Positions 51,999 through 60,821 of a stretch of 64,000 nucleotides of DNA are shown here, in pieces. Location: positions 186,001 to 250,000 of the forward strand of contig JAJTXY010000005.1 in assembly GCA_021463865.1 (NCBI GenBank), read 5' to 3'. Every line of letters starts with the position of its first letter. Within the stretch, counting starts at the first letter, position 1. Origin of the DNA: Anaerolineae bacterium. Its GTDB lineage: Bacteria > Chloroflexota > Anaerolineae > Aggregatilineales > J027. The notes below the pieces were generated by a model. That model was not told where the DNA came from, searched no databases, and saw nothing but the letters and a program-made list of their open reading frames with translations. A program made the translations under genes and the position numbers.

Positions 51999-52729
51999 AC
52001 CACACGTTCGCCCAGATGTTTGAGTTTCAGTGTAAAAGGATGGTTAGGATAGGTCAGGGCAAAAAGATTACTGCTGCTAGGAGCGACATCGGAAACATCT
52101 GGCAGTACCGTTGCTACTTCACAGCCATAGGCCTTTTCAACTTGTGATTTCACTTGGCTGCTGTCAAAGGAGTGATCGACACGGTTAATCAAGAGCATCA
52201 GCATGGGAATTTCTAGCTTACGGGCGATGTCAATGGCAACGCCAGTTCCCTGTAAATCGTCTTGATCTAGCCGGGAAACGAGCAGCAAGGCTTCCGCGAT
52301 GGCTAAAAAGGGTAGGGTAATGGGACTAAGCCCCGCGCCAACATCGAGTACGAGCGTGTTGAGCCGCAGGCTGTGGAACAATTCGCGGAAGCCATCAATT
52401 AGCAATTTTGCATCTAAGCCATTAAAAGGTGAATTTTGTGGCAGATTGGGTAACAAGAAAAGTCGCCCACCCACATCGTCAGCGGCATAAGGTGTCACGT
52501 CGAGAACTGTGTCTTTGATAGAAGATCGTCCATGTAGAAAATCTGTGAATGGGTGGGCAATCTCACTTTCAGAAATTCGAAAGGCTGTATGAAGGTCTGG
52601 CGATAGCAAGTTGCCGTCCAGAAGCCCAACGCGATTGCCTTGCAGTGACAACAGGGCTGCAAGATTGGCCGCAATCAATGATTTTCCTGCGCCGCTGTGA
52701 AATGAATGGATGGCAACCACTTTGGGCAT
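51992..52729 (-). CDS. MinD/ParA-like P-loop ATPase
   Basis: This 245-residue SIMIBI-class ATPase has a deviant Walker A HSFHSGAGKSLIAAN at residues about 7-21. Other motifs are the switch GLLDGNLLSPD, TLVLDVGAGLSP and the base-recognition-like LINRVDH. The signature Lys of ParA/MinD (KGGxGK) is replaced by His/Ser at its first position. No partner (MinC, ParB, flagellar or pilus gene) is adjacent, so it may be a regulator of secretion or surface machinery. ATG 52729 has AGGAG about seven bases upstream. Confidence 0.85.
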   Translation of the reverse strand: MPKVVAIHSFHSGAGKSLIAANLAALLSLQGNRVGLLDGNLLSPDLHTAFRISESEIAHPFTDFLHGRSSIKDTVLDVTPYAADDVGGRLFLLPNLPQNSPFNGLDAKLLIDGFRELFHSLRLNTLVLDVGAGLSPITLPFLAIAEALLLVSRLDQDDLQGTGVAIDIARKLEIPMLMLLINRVDHSFDSSQVKSQVEKAYGCEVATVLPDVSDVAPSSSNLFALTYPNHPFTLKLKHLGERVVK

Positions 52730-52800
52730 CGAACACTCCTACATAGCTGATTCAATCTAAGCTAGGCATAGTGTAGTATAAAATGACGGATTGCGGAAAT

Positions 52801-53106
52801 TTAGGCATCAATTTTGCGTTTGGGTTTTTCAGGCATATCTTTCGCCATCAATTCTTGTATCTTCCGTTCTTCCCAGTCCTTGCCGAAGAACCTTTCAGCG
52901 CCATAGACGTTGTAGGCATGGGCAACCACGCCAATACCCCAAAAGAAATAGACAAAATAGGCCCAGTCTATGCCATCCCCTGTTACCAAGTCAATTATGG
53001 TGAGGAGTGTGCAAATGCCAATGTACCACGCCAGATGCGACCAAAACTCCTTAATATCTTTGACCCGCTTCTTGGCTTTTTGATATGCTTCCGATTGAGT
53101 ATCCAT
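52801..53106 (-). CDS. 2TM domain protein
   Basis: This 101-residue protein has two membrane helices (about 25-42 and 49-66), preceded by a basic amphipathic segment AYQKAKKRVKDIKEFWSHLAWY and followed by YGAERFFGKDWEERKIQELM. That architecture is the 2TM domain seen at the ends of histidine kinases and as free-standing proteins. ATG 53106 has GGAG about seven bases upstream. It probably lies alone, divergent from the GNAT gene. Function is unknown. Confidence 0.8.
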   Translation of the reverse strand: MDTQSEAYQKAKKRVKDIKEFWSHLAWYIGICTLLTIIDLVTGDGIDWAYFVYFFWGIGVVAHAYNVYGAERFFGKDWEERKIQELMAKDMPEKPKRKIDA

Positions 53107-53189
53107 TTGTTAGCTCCAGTGAACTTCACTTAGACGCGAATGATAGTATAACAAGAGACGACAGCCTTTTTCATCAAGGAGACCCCATT

Positions 53190-53741
53190 ATGGCCTACGA
53201 AGTAGAGACCCGTCGTGCCCTGCTGCGTAACATTACGTTAGACGATGCCCAAGAGTATTACGACCAAATTTGGAGTCAACCCGATGTTATGCGTTATCTG
53301 CCGGGTGGTGCGCCGCGTGTACGGGAGCAGACCGAAACCTACATTAATTATTTCTCCAATCATTGGACAACGCATGGCTTTGGGCTGTGGGGGGTGGTTA
53401 TCAAAGAGACTGGCAAATTTGTCGGGCACTGTGGTATCCAAATTATTCAAGAAACCCAAGAAATTGAAGTGGCCTATGCTTTTGGGAAAGATTACTGGGG
53501 GCAAGGGCTTGGCTCAGAAACTGCCCATGCGAGCCTGCGTTTTGGCTTTGAGCAGCTAGGGCTAGAACGCATTATTGCAATCGCCGTCCCGGAAAATATG
53601 GCTTCACGGCGGATTATGGAAAAAAACGGCATGAAATATCAGGGAGAAAAGCACATTGTCGGGTTTGATCTTTCGTACTATGTGTTGATGCGTGACGAGT
53701 TTGTTCCCAATAACGAACCATACCTTTTGCGCAAATTGTAA
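53190..53741 (+). CDS. GNAT family N-acetyltransferase (RimJ/RimL type)
   Basis: This 183-residue enzyme transfers an acetyl group from acetyl-CoA to an amine. The acetyltransferase domain shows RRALLRNITLDDAQEYY, FVGHCGIQ, IEVAYAFGKDYWGQGLGSE (the CoA loop lies in GKDYWGQGLG) and ENMASRRIMEKNGM. ATG 53190 has AAGGAGA upstream; the frame is open further back but lacks a site. Substrate may be a protein N-terminus or a small molecule. The HtrA gene follows after 73 bases. Confidence 0.9.
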   Translation: MAYEVETRRALLRNITLDDAQEYYDQIWSQPDVMRYLPGGAPRVREQTETYINYFSNHWTTHGFGLWGVVIKETGKFVGHCGIQIIQETQEIEVAYAFGKDYWGQGLGSETAHASLRFGFEQLGLERIIAIAVPENMASRRIMEKNGMKYQGEKHIVGFDLSYYVLMRDEFVPNNEPYLLRKL

Positions 53742-53814
53742 CCTTGCCAAAGATGTGGCATGGTATCATGTCTGTGTGAAATTGCTTCAAACATTACACG
53801 GAAGGATTTCCTCC

Positions 53815-54948
53815 ATGTACACATCTCGCTTTCCCCAAAAATCGGTGATCGCTGTACTCGGCCTTGGGATTCTGATCGGGTTGCTGTTTGGCCTTAACTG
53901 GCGACCCATGACGATTGATGCCGCGCCGCCGCGACAAGACCCCAATCATGCCTTGACGTTGATTGAAGCTGAAGAAGCCCTTGTTACCGATATTTACGAA
54001 CGGATCAGCCCATCCGTTGTCCATATCACGACTCGCAGTTCGTCAGCAGTCAGTTACTTCCGTGGTGTTGAACCCGCCGAGGGAACTGGATCAGGTTTTT
54101 TCTATGACACGCAGGGACGGATTATCACCAATTACCATGTCATTCAAGCGGCAACAGAAATCGAAATCGTTCTAGAAGACGGCACGCAATTCCCAGCGCG
54201 GGTGGTCGGGGCAGATGCTTATTATGATTTAGCTGTCCTAAGCATTGATTCTGATAAATATGATGCAGTACCGATTCCATTTGGTGACACTTCCATTTTA
54301 CAGGTAGGTCAGCGCGTCTTAGCCATTGGAAATCCCTTTGGCCTTGATCGGACATTGACTACCGGGGTCATCAGTGCACTTGGACGTACCATTGAATCGG
54401 AGTCCGGGCTTTTAGTAGGGAACGCGATTCAAACGGACGCAGCGATCAACCCCGGAAATTCTGGCGGGCCACTTCTCGATGTGCGGGGTCAAGTTATCGG
54501 CGTCAATACTGCAATTCAGACCACAACGGGTGGGTCGGTTGGGATAGGTTTCGCCGTACCAATTGATATTGTGAATCGGGTCGTGCCAGAGCTTATCTTA
54601 AATGGGCGTTATGCACACCCCTCGCTTGGGCTACAACTGGGAGAACTCGGATTTGAAATCCAACCTGCCACTGATGGCCCACAACAAGGGTTGCTGGTAG
54701 TGGGCTTTGATGTAAACAGTACGGCAGCGATAGCAGGCGTTCAGGCGGCCCAAGCGACCCAAACACGACAAGGAGTTATTTTTCAAGGTGGGGACATCAT
54801 CCTAGCCATCAATGGGGTGCCCATTTACACTCGCAACCAATTAACTCTCTACCTCGAAAACAATACCCTTCCAAGCGATGCAGTCACGTTAACGGTGTAT
54901 CGCGGCGGCGAAACACTCGACATCCGAGTAGTTGTGGGCGTTTACTAG
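53815..54948 (+). CDS. HtrA/DegP-type serine protease with PDZ domain
   Basis: This 377-residue S1C protease acts in envelope protein quality control. An N-terminal membrane segment (about 10-27) anchors it. The catalytic triad is His in ITNYHVIQ, Asp in YDLAVLSID and Ser in NPGNSGGPLLD. One PDZ domain (about 270-375) follows. ATG 53815 has GGAAGGA eight bases upstream. It is shorter than E. coli DegP, with a single PDZ, as in many DegS/HtrA proteins of monoderm bacteria. A terminator follows it. Confidence 0.94.
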   Translation: MYTSRFPQKSVIAVLGLGILIGLLFGLNWRPMTIDAAPPRQDPNHALTLIEAEEALVTDIYERISPSVVHITTRSSSAVSYFRGVEPAEGTGSGFFYDTQGRIITNYHVIQAATEIEIVLEDGTQFPARVVGADAYYDLAVLSIDSDKYDAVPIPFGDTSILQVGQRVLAIGNPFGLDRTLTTGVISALGRTIESESGLLVGNAIQTDAAINPGNSGGPLLDVRGQVIGVNTAIQTTTGGSVGIGFAVPIDIVNRVVPELILNGRYAHPSLGLQLGELGFEIQPATDGPQQGLLVVGFDVNSTAAIAGVQAAQATQTRQGVIFQGGDIILAINGVPIYTRNQLTLYLENNTLPSDAVTLTVYRGGETLDIRVVVGVY

Positions 54949-54955
54949 AATCGAG

Positions 54956-54988
54956 TCCCCTGTGGGTATTGTCTATAGGGGAGTTTTC
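54956..54988 (+). terminator. Terminator of the HtrA gene
   Basis: TCCCCT (54956-54961) pairs with AGGGGA (54977-54982) around a 15-base loop and is followed by GTTTTC. The stem is short, so strength is uncertain. Confidence 0.55.
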
Positions 54989-55012
54989 ATCGAGCATTAA
55001 TGTAACATAAGT

Positions 55013-55330
55013 CTATTGTCGTGACTTGGACAATCTTTCGTTCCCACGCTTAAAATTCCCCGTCGCTTTGGCTAAGGCAAGCTGAATCTCGTCGTCATCT
55101 AACCCGTCAATTACGGCAATGAGTTTTTGAGCAGCCTTGCCTGCCACTATTTTAATCTGTTTACCATGCCAATAAATGAGCACCCGTTGATCCTTGGTAA
55201 TCTGGAAATCAAAAGGTGCATCCTGAAGTTTTTGGCGTTTATCAATGTTGTCGCTCAAATGTCTGTCCTCTTCTGTTTGATTATCCAACCGAAGAGTATA
55301 CAATTTTCCGGAATTTTTTGTGGTAGTCAT
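55013..55330 (-). CDS. Hypothetical protein, 105 residues
   Basis: I do not recognise this protein. It is soluble and basic, with a beta-rich middle (RVLIYWHGKQIKIVAGKAAQK) and an acidic helix DGLDDDEIQLALAKATGNF. It looks like a conserved single-domain protein rather than a chance frame. The start is uncertain: ATG 55330 is given, but ATG 55363 is also possible. Two adjacent inverted repeats (55371-55422) lie just upstream and may regulate it. Confidence 0.55.
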   Translation of the reverse strand: MTTTKNSGKLYTLRLDNQTEEDRHLSDNIDKRQKLQDAPFDFQITKDQRVLIYWHGKQIKIVAGKAAQKLIAVIDGLDDDEIQLALAKATGNFKRGNERLSKSRQ

Positions 55331-55370
55331 CCATGAAGTTATGTGATAACGGCCAATTATCATCTATGGC

Positions 55371-55385
55371 AATCTCGCAGAGATT
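55371..55385. promoter_or_regulatory. Inverted repeat AATCTC/GAGATT
   Basis: AATCTC (55371-55376) and GAGATT (55380-55385) are exact inverted arms around GCA, with further GG/CC pairing outside one mismatch. It lies next to a second palindrome, upstream of the hypothetical gene. Confidence 0.35.
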
Positions 55386-55393
55386 ACCTAGTG

Positions 55394-55422
55394 ATAAGAT
55401 GACTTATCGTAAGTTATCTTAT
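55394..55422. promoter_or_regulatory. 13-bp hairpin/palindrome
   Basis: ATAAGATGACTTA (55394-55406) and TAAGTTATCTTAT (55410-55422) are inverted arms with a single G-T pair and a three-base loop TCG. It is AT-rich and lacks a T-run on either side, so it looks more like an operator than a terminator. It lies between two leftward genes. Confidence 0.4.
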
Positions 55423-55449
55423 GTTATATTTATCGAGGCAAAATAAAAA

Positions 55450-56181
55450 CTAGCGCATCTGACGTAACGCTTCTAAAACAGTGGAAACAAGTTGTGCATC
55501 TAATTCTTCTGCATAATTTTCCCCAAAGAAAAATTCCGGGAGACTACCAAAACTTGGAACATACAAAAACCACGCTCTCTCGTTATAGTCCACCGCCTGA
55601 ATACTTGTTAGCGGAAATGACCAATCTTGTTTATGGCCCAGCAAGTGAATTTGCTGGTCGGTTACAAAAAATGATCCCGTGTCCTTTATATTGAGTCGCC
55701 CTTGTGCAAACGCCCCAGTTTGGCCTTGATAAAAAATGACGTGGCGAAAAGTCATATAGATTTTTTCATCGGGATTTAACAACGGGGGCGGCGGGGCCAG
55801 TGAAAGTGGTTTAAGCCATTGGAGATTGCCTTGTTGAGACTGTCGTACCCGTTGTCGTTGGACATAGGAGCGGGTACTGATTCCTACTGCATCCTCCGCC
55901 GACAACCATCCTGCCTTGCCAAGATACAATCCAGAAAAATAATACTCGCGGCTGTGGTTATAGCGTCGGTAGCGTATGCCCCAATGATCGGCGGCCCCAT
56001 TTTCAGGTTCATAATCAAAGGAAGCAGTCGAGCCGCATTGATTACAGATGAGGAGGGGATAGTTTCTCCCTATCCCCAGAAACCTACGCGGCTCAGTCAA
56101 TACCATCGCGCCTTCCGCATGGCAAAAAAGACACCCAAGAAGCGGTGCTGGTAAATCATCTTGAGCAGGAATATCGCTCAT
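55450..56181 (-). CDS. Zinc-ribbon plus PH/GRAM-like domain protein
   Basis: This 243-residue cytoplasmic protein has a zinc-ribbon-type four-cysteine motif near the N-terminus (CLFC, about 16, and CNQC, about 46). The C-terminal part (about 140-240) has the strand pattern of a PH or GRAM domain: LNIKDTGSFFVTDQQIHLLG, then FPLTSIQAVDYNE and a final helix. The family is not identified. ATG 56181 lies five bases after the trpS stop, so it is probably co-transcribed with trpS. There is no catalytic motif. Confidence 0.65.
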   Translation of the reverse strand: MSDIPAQDDLPAPLLGCLFCHAEGAMVLTEPRRFLGIGRNYPLLICNQCGSTASFDYEPENGAADHWGIRYRRYNHSREYYFSGLYLGKAGWLSAEDAVGISTRSYVQRQRVRQSQQGNLQWLKPLSLAPPPPLLNPDEKIYMTFRHVIFYQGQTGAFAQGRLNIKDTGSFFVTDQQIHLLGHKQDWSFPLTSIQAVDYNERAWFLYVPSFGSLPEFFFGENYAEELDAQLVSTVLEALRQMR

Positions 56182-56186
56182 AAGTT

Positions 56187-57224
56187 TTATCGGGCTGAAG
56201 CAGCCATCAATTGGCTAACCGGCATAAATCCCATGTTGCGATAGGCCGCCGCGAGTGTTGGCGCTGCGAGGCTACGAGCACGTTCCGCCCCTGCGGCCAA
56301 GAGTTCATCCAAATAGCCCCCATCGGCAGTAATTTCGTTATAACGGGCTTGGATGGGTTTGATCGTTTCCAATACAACTTCGGCAACCTCTTTTTTCAAG
56401 TCGCCGTAACGCTTCCCTACGAAATGGGCCTCAACCTCAGCTTTTGTACCACCAGCAAGAGCCTGATAAATCGTCAGTAAATTGTTGACCCCAGCACGTT
56501 CGGGATCATCACTGAAAGTCACCGAGCTACCGGAATCCGTGACGGCACGCATGATGGATTTTCGAATTTGATCGAGATTATCCAATAGGTGAACGGCATG
56601 GTATTGAGAGTTTTCACTCTTGCTCATCTTTGCCAACGGATTATCCAATCCCATTACCCGTGCCCCTTCCTCTGCTAACCGAACTTCGGGAATAGTAAAG
56701 GTCTCCCCGTACAAGTGGTTAAATCGTTGGGCGATGTCGCGGGTAATTTCCAAATGCTGTTTTTGGTCATCTCCAACCGGCACAACCTCTGTATGATAGA
56801 GCAAAATATCAGCGGCCATCAGCGTCGGATAACACAGCAGGCCGCTCGACACCGAGGCCTCTTCAGTTTTAGCCGACTTATCTTTAAATTGGGTCATCCG
56901 GTAGAGCCAACCTAACGGCGTAACACACGTAAGTAGCCAGCCAAGCTCTGCATGGGCTGTCACATGAGACTGCACAAAAATGATAGATCGCTTGGGGTCA
57001 ACGCCACACGCAATATACAGCGCCGCTACCTCACGCGCTTTGGCTGCGAGAATGGAGGGGTTATGCCCTGCGGTGATGGCATGTAAATCCACTACACAAT
57101 ACAGTGGATCAAACTCCTCTTGATACTGTACCCATTGACGAATCGCGCCAATGTAATTACCAATGGTTAAATCACCGGAAGGCTGGATTCCGGAAAATAC
57201 ACGCTTACGTTTCTGATCTGTCAT
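56187..57224 (-). CDS. trpS: Tryptophanyl-tRNA synthetase
   Basis: The enzyme charges tRNA-Trp. The 345-residue product is a class I synthetase with the modified HIGH motif TIGNYIGA near residue 20, YPTLMAADILLY, VPVGDDQKQHLE and the KMSKS motif KMSKSEN. It is of normal bacterial length. ATG 57224 has AAGGG about seven bases upstream. No T-box leader is evident in the 120 bases before it. The zinc-ribbon gene follows closely downstream. Confidence 0.96.
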   Translation of the reverse strand: MTDQKRKRVFSGIQPSGDLTIGNYIGAIRQWVQYQEEFDPLYCVVDLHAITAGHNPSILAAKAREVAALYIACGVDPKRSIIFVQSHVTAHAELGWLLTCVTPLGWLYRMTQFKDKSAKTEEASVSSGLLCYPTLMAADILLYHTEVVPVGDDQKQHLEITRDIAQRFNHLYGETFTIPEVRLAEEGARVMGLDNPLAKMSKSENSQYHAVHLLDNLDQIRKSIMRAVTDSGSSVTFSDDPERAGVNNLLTIYQALAGGTKAEVEAHFVGKRYGDLKKEVAEVVLETIKPIQARYNEITADGGYLDELLAAGAERARSLAAPTLAAAYRNMGFMPVSQLMAASAR

Positions 57225-57345
57225 GGAAGACCCTTCATCGAAAAAAGAACTAGCCTGTCATGGCATTTTAACATTGGCCTCAATCAGGTCGCAATCCCCA
57301 CTCCTCTTCATGAAACACACTGCTATCCTAAAGCGCGGTGCGTTT

Positions 57346-58788
57346 TCATGCCATTCTCAGGAGTCGTTTTAGTGGGTTTCCAAACAACTGAATCAGTTCT
57401 TTTATATGAATGACGCCCATTTGAATTATCGCCAAGCCATAAATAACCACTCCTCCTCCAACAGCAACTATCAGATGGGGAATTGTGGATCCAACAACCA
57501 ACCACAGCCACCCTGCCATCAAGAGACTAGCGATCCCGCACCGGGAAATGACATGAAAATCAAATAGTTGAGGTGGTGGAATATGCGTTTCCATTACCAA
57601 CAGAATGGCAATCAGAATAAATGTGAGTAATGTAGTTACACCCGCACCATAATAACCAAAGAGCGGAATCGCTCCGAGATTAATGAGTAGGTTAAAAACC
57701 GCTGCTCGGATATAGATTTTCCGTAAGACCTGCGGACGACCTTGCACTTGAAAAATATATTGCAGACTTGTCCCTAGCACATCAAGTGCAACGCCACACC
57801 CAATTATTCCAATCAACAAGCCACCTCGCGCAAAAGATTCAGTGGCAAGAATCTGAAGCAAGTTATTCCCAATCATGCCTAAACCGACCACAGCCGGAAT
57901 GAGGATAATAAACATTAGACGAGTTGTTCCGTAGATAGCAGTTTGGATACCCATCATGTCATCGGCCTTCCACCGCTCGCCGATAATCGGAAGCAATGGA
58001 TATAAGAACGGCGACCCTAATGCAACCAATACAAGTGTCATTTGGTAGGAAGCAGAATAGATAGCAACCGCTGTGCTGGGGGTGAAAAATGATAGCAGCA
58101 AACGATCCCCATACATCACAAACCAGTTTGATTGATTAACTACTGAGAGATTGACGGCAAATCGCAGCAATTGACGACTGGTGACAACAGAAAATACTTG
58201 TAGGTCTATACCGCGATAGGCCATTACCATTTCTATTAACGTGATGACCGATTGAGAAATGGTATAAGTTATGGCAAAGATGGTAAGATCACCATGGAAA
58301 ACCGATGCAACAACCACGCTGACACGAGCGATATTCAAACTGATGTCAAAAACAGCAAAGGTAAAGGGCCGCTGTCGAACCCGAAACACTTGTGAAGCCA
58401 ACCAATTCAGGGCAAGAACCAAAACCATTGGTGATGTCCAGCGAATTACGTCATCGCCGCTGGTGTGATGTACCATGAGGCGATTCAGTGGGGCTGCCAG
58501 CAAGAACAACAAAGCCGCAAACATGGTCCCGATAGCCCCAAAAAGGTAAAGCGCATTACTATAGATCCGATTACTCTCACTTTCAGCCTGATTGAGAATC
58601 AGCGCGGCGGTAGCGTTTCCCAAACCAGCCCCTGCTAATGTACTCAGCAAGGCAATTAGTGTATTCGACTCAATCCATACTCCGTATAACTTTGCATCAA
58701 ATGTTTTGACTAAAAGAGGAAAGGTAAGGAGTGGTACCGCGTAGTTGATTAATTGAGAAATAGCAATAATGGAAGTGGCGCGTCGCAT
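57346..58788 (-). CDS. Oligosaccharide flippase (Wzx/MOP superfamily)
   Basis: This 480-residue membrane protein has about 12-14 hydrophobic segments and the Wzx/PST pattern. It begins with ATSIIAISQLINYAVPLLTFPLLV, and ANAGAGLGNATAAL-like small-residue helices follow; GDRLLLSFFTP is in the middle. It would flip undecaprenyl-linked oligosaccharides across the membrane for Wzy-type or lipid-linked glycan assembly. It lies 13 bases after the methyltransferase gene. The segment is more AT-rich than its neighbours to the left. Confidence 0.87.
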   Translation of the reverse strand: MRRATSIIAISQLINYAVPLLTFPLLVKTFDAKLYGVWIESNTLIALLSTLAGAGLGNATAALILNQAESESNRIYSNALYLFGAIGTMFAALLFLLAAPLNRLMVHHTSGDDVIRWTSPMVLVLALNWLASQVFRVRQRPFTFAVFDISLNIARVSVVVASVFHGDLTIFAITYTISQSVITLIEMVMAYRGIDLQVFSVVTSRQLLRFAVNLSVVNQSNWFVMYGDRLLLSFFTPSTAVAIYSASYQMTLVLVALGSPFLYPLLPIIGERWKADDMMGIQTAIYGTTRLMFIILIPAVVGLGMIGNNLLQILATESFARGGLLIGIIGCGVALDVLGTSLQYIFQVQGRPQVLRKIYIRAAVFNLLINLGAIPLFGYYGAGVTTLLTFILIAILLVMETHIPPPQLFDFHVISRCGIASLLMAGWLWLVVGSTIPHLIVAVGGGVVIYGLAIIQMGVIHIKELIQLFGNPLKRLLRMA

Positions 58789-58801
58789 ACTTTAATTTGC
58801 G

Positions 58802-59590
58802 CTAGAGGCTCATGACATAGACATAACTTACGCTTCCCAAAATACTACTAAGCTGTGCCCGGCGTTTAAGATCAAGATAGGGGAAAATCAAGTGTCCCGT
58901 ATAAAATAATTGATTAGGAAGCACCTGCTCAACCTTCCATCCATATCGTTTAAACAGCTTAGTCCAGCGAGATCGGCTGAAATAGTATAGTTCGGTAACT
59001 GCGTTGCCAATCTCTCCATGTCGGCACGGCCATAAAAGTTCCCAAAGAGCTTTTTTGGTGGTTTTGTCCTTTAAAGGTATTTGATTTATATGGCTCGATT
59101 GTGTAGCAGTAGACACCAGTAAATTAGCCAATTTCTTACGTGTTTTACGATAGATACGCTTCATAGTATCTGGATAAAGTGTCAAGTTGGTCCAAAAACG
59201 CCAGTTGGTATTAGGCATGATATGGATTGCATATCCGCTGGGCCTCAAAACTCGTTGCATTTCTGATTGAAATACCTCAATATGGGGGATATGCTCCATA
59301 ACATTCGAGCTAAAGATAAGATCAACAGAGTGATCAGCAAGGGGTATATGTTCCCCATTGTAAATCAAAACAGGCCATTCTTGAAGCATGGCATAGTTAG
59401 ATTGAGGGATGTCAATTGAAATCACAGTACATCCAAGTGAGGCGATAATTTGAGTTTGCCATCCCGTGCCCGCGCCGATTTCGAGAACGGTTTGACCGGG
59501 TTTCAAGAAGGGTCGTACAAGTTCCATCTCTTGGGTTCGAATGGCTTTTAAGCACTCTAGCCATGCACGGGAGTAATAGTTTGACGTCAT
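58802..59590 (-). CDS. Class I SAM-dependent methyltransferase
   Basis: This 262-residue protein has the SAM-binding motif I VLEIGAGTGWQTQ near residue 45 and motif IV DLIFSSNVMEHIPH. The remainder is a helical C-terminal extension. It probably methylates a sugar or sugar-linked intermediate in the surface-glycan cluster. The start is uncertain: ATG 59590 has no clear ribosome-binding site; ATG 59662 is also in frame but would overlap the start of the divergent glycosyltransferase gene. Confidence 0.8.
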   Translation of the reverse strand: MTSNYYSRAWLECLKAIRTQEMELVRPFLKPGQTVLEIGAGTGWQTQIIASLGCTVISIDIPQSNYAMLQEWPVLIYNGEHIPLADHSVDLIFSSNVMEHIPHIEVFQSEMQRVLRPSGYAIHIMPNTNWRFWTNLTLYPDTMKRIYRKTRKKLANLLVSTATQSSHINQIPLKDKTTKKALWELLWPCRHGEIGNAVTELYYFSRSRWTKLFKRYGWKVEQVLPNQLFYTGHLIFPYLDLKRRAQLSSILGSVSYVYVMSL

Positions 59591-59642
59591 GCGAAAATGC
59601 CCACTTAATTTGTTCGTAGTACCAATGGAGATATGAATAATC

Positions 59643-60821
59643 TTGACCAGACCAACTCGCATTTTATATCTAATCAACAGTCTAGGTGCGGGCGGTACTG
59701 AACGCCAACTAATCTATCTATTGTCTCAACTTGATCGCCATCGTCATGAGCCAATAGTTGTGACATTATACAATGACAGATTGATTTCCTACCATTATGG
59801 CGCGGAATTGAAAGCGTTGAATATCCCTATCTATTCCCTAAATCATACTTCAGGTATATCAGGTCGGGCCAAAGCCATATTGCGCTACATCTACTTCATA
59901 TGGCGCTTTAGGCCTCACATCGTACAAGGTTGCCTCCATTACGCCAATCTAATCGCGCGGGTCAGCCGCCCCTTTTGCCCTCAGCACAAATTAATTACCT
60001 CCGCCCGCGCTGCCTATTTGTCGGGCGAAATTCGTTCCGAAGCCTATACCCACTGGTTAGATACATGCCTCATCGTGAATAGTTCACATATCCGTGACCA
60101 AGTGCTTCAAAATACCCGTCGGCCTGCCCATAAAATAGAGGTGATTTTTAATGGCCTGCCATTGGAAAATTTCGCTGAAAACCATCAACCTGATTTACGC
60201 CAGCAGCTTTTTCCAGAGGCCACTTGTGTGATTGGTGTGATTGGACGCATCGCCGCGCAAAAAGATCACCTTACATTGGTTGAAGCATTACATCTATGCC
60301 GAGATGCATGGCCCAAAAAATTGGCTGTATTTTTTTTGGGAGATATGGCTGAACCCGAAATATACCAACAGATAATCCAAAGAATTGAGGCATATGATTT
60401 ACAAAACATCATTCATATTTTTGAGAAAACTGCTGATGTCGCGCCGTATTATCATGCTTCTGATTTCACCGTTCTGCCATCGCTTTATGAGGGATTTCCA
60501 AATGTAGTCCTAGAATCATTTGCAACCGGAAAACCTGTCATGCTATCGGATGAAGCCAATCGGTCTGGAATTGTAGAAGATGGGGTAACAGGCTGGCAAT
60601 TTCCGGTGGGCGATGCTCCAGCATTGGCTAGCGGTTTGCAAAACGCTTGGAATAGACCTCAAACATCTATTCAAAGCATGGGTCAACAAGCAAGTCTAAC
60701 AGCCCAACAGTATTCGATTGAGTCAATGGTTACTCAGTATACTCGGTTGTATGATTCATTAAGGCAAACTAAATCATCTAAATTGCGAGGGCTTCGATGG
60801 CTGAACATGCAAAAGAAGTAG
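59643..60821 (+). CDS. GT4-family glycosyltransferase
   Basis: This 392-residue GT-B enzyme resembles WaaG/PelF-type GT4 transferases. The N-terminal lobe starts TRILYLINSLGAGGTERQL. The C-terminal donor lobe has IGRIAAQKDHLTLVEAL, the acidic loop ADVAPYYHASDFTVLPSLYEGFP and LESFATGKPVM. The start is TTG 59643, with GGAG about a dozen bases upstream; the ATG at 59633 is out of frame and closes early. Its end overlaps the next methyltransferase by 25 bases. Confidence 0.88.
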   Translation: MTRPTRILYLINSLGAGGTERQLIYLLSQLDRHRHEPIVVTLYNDRLISYHYGAELKALNIPIYSLNHTSGISGRAKAILRYIYFIWRFRPHIVQGCLHYANLIARVSRPFCPQHKLITSARAAYLSGEIRSEAYTHWLDTCLIVNSSHIRDQVLQNTRRPAHKIEVIFNGLPLENFAENHQPDLRQQLFPEATCVIGVIGRIAAQKDHLTLVEALHLCRDAWPKKLAVFFLGDMAEPEIYQQIIQRIEAYDLQNIIHIFEKTADVAPYYHASDFTVLPSLYEGFPNVVLESFATGKPVMLSDEANRSGIVEDGVTGWQFPVGDAPALASGLQNAWNRPQTSIQSMGQQASLTAQQYSIESMVTQYTRLYDSLRQTKSSKLRGLRWLNMQKK

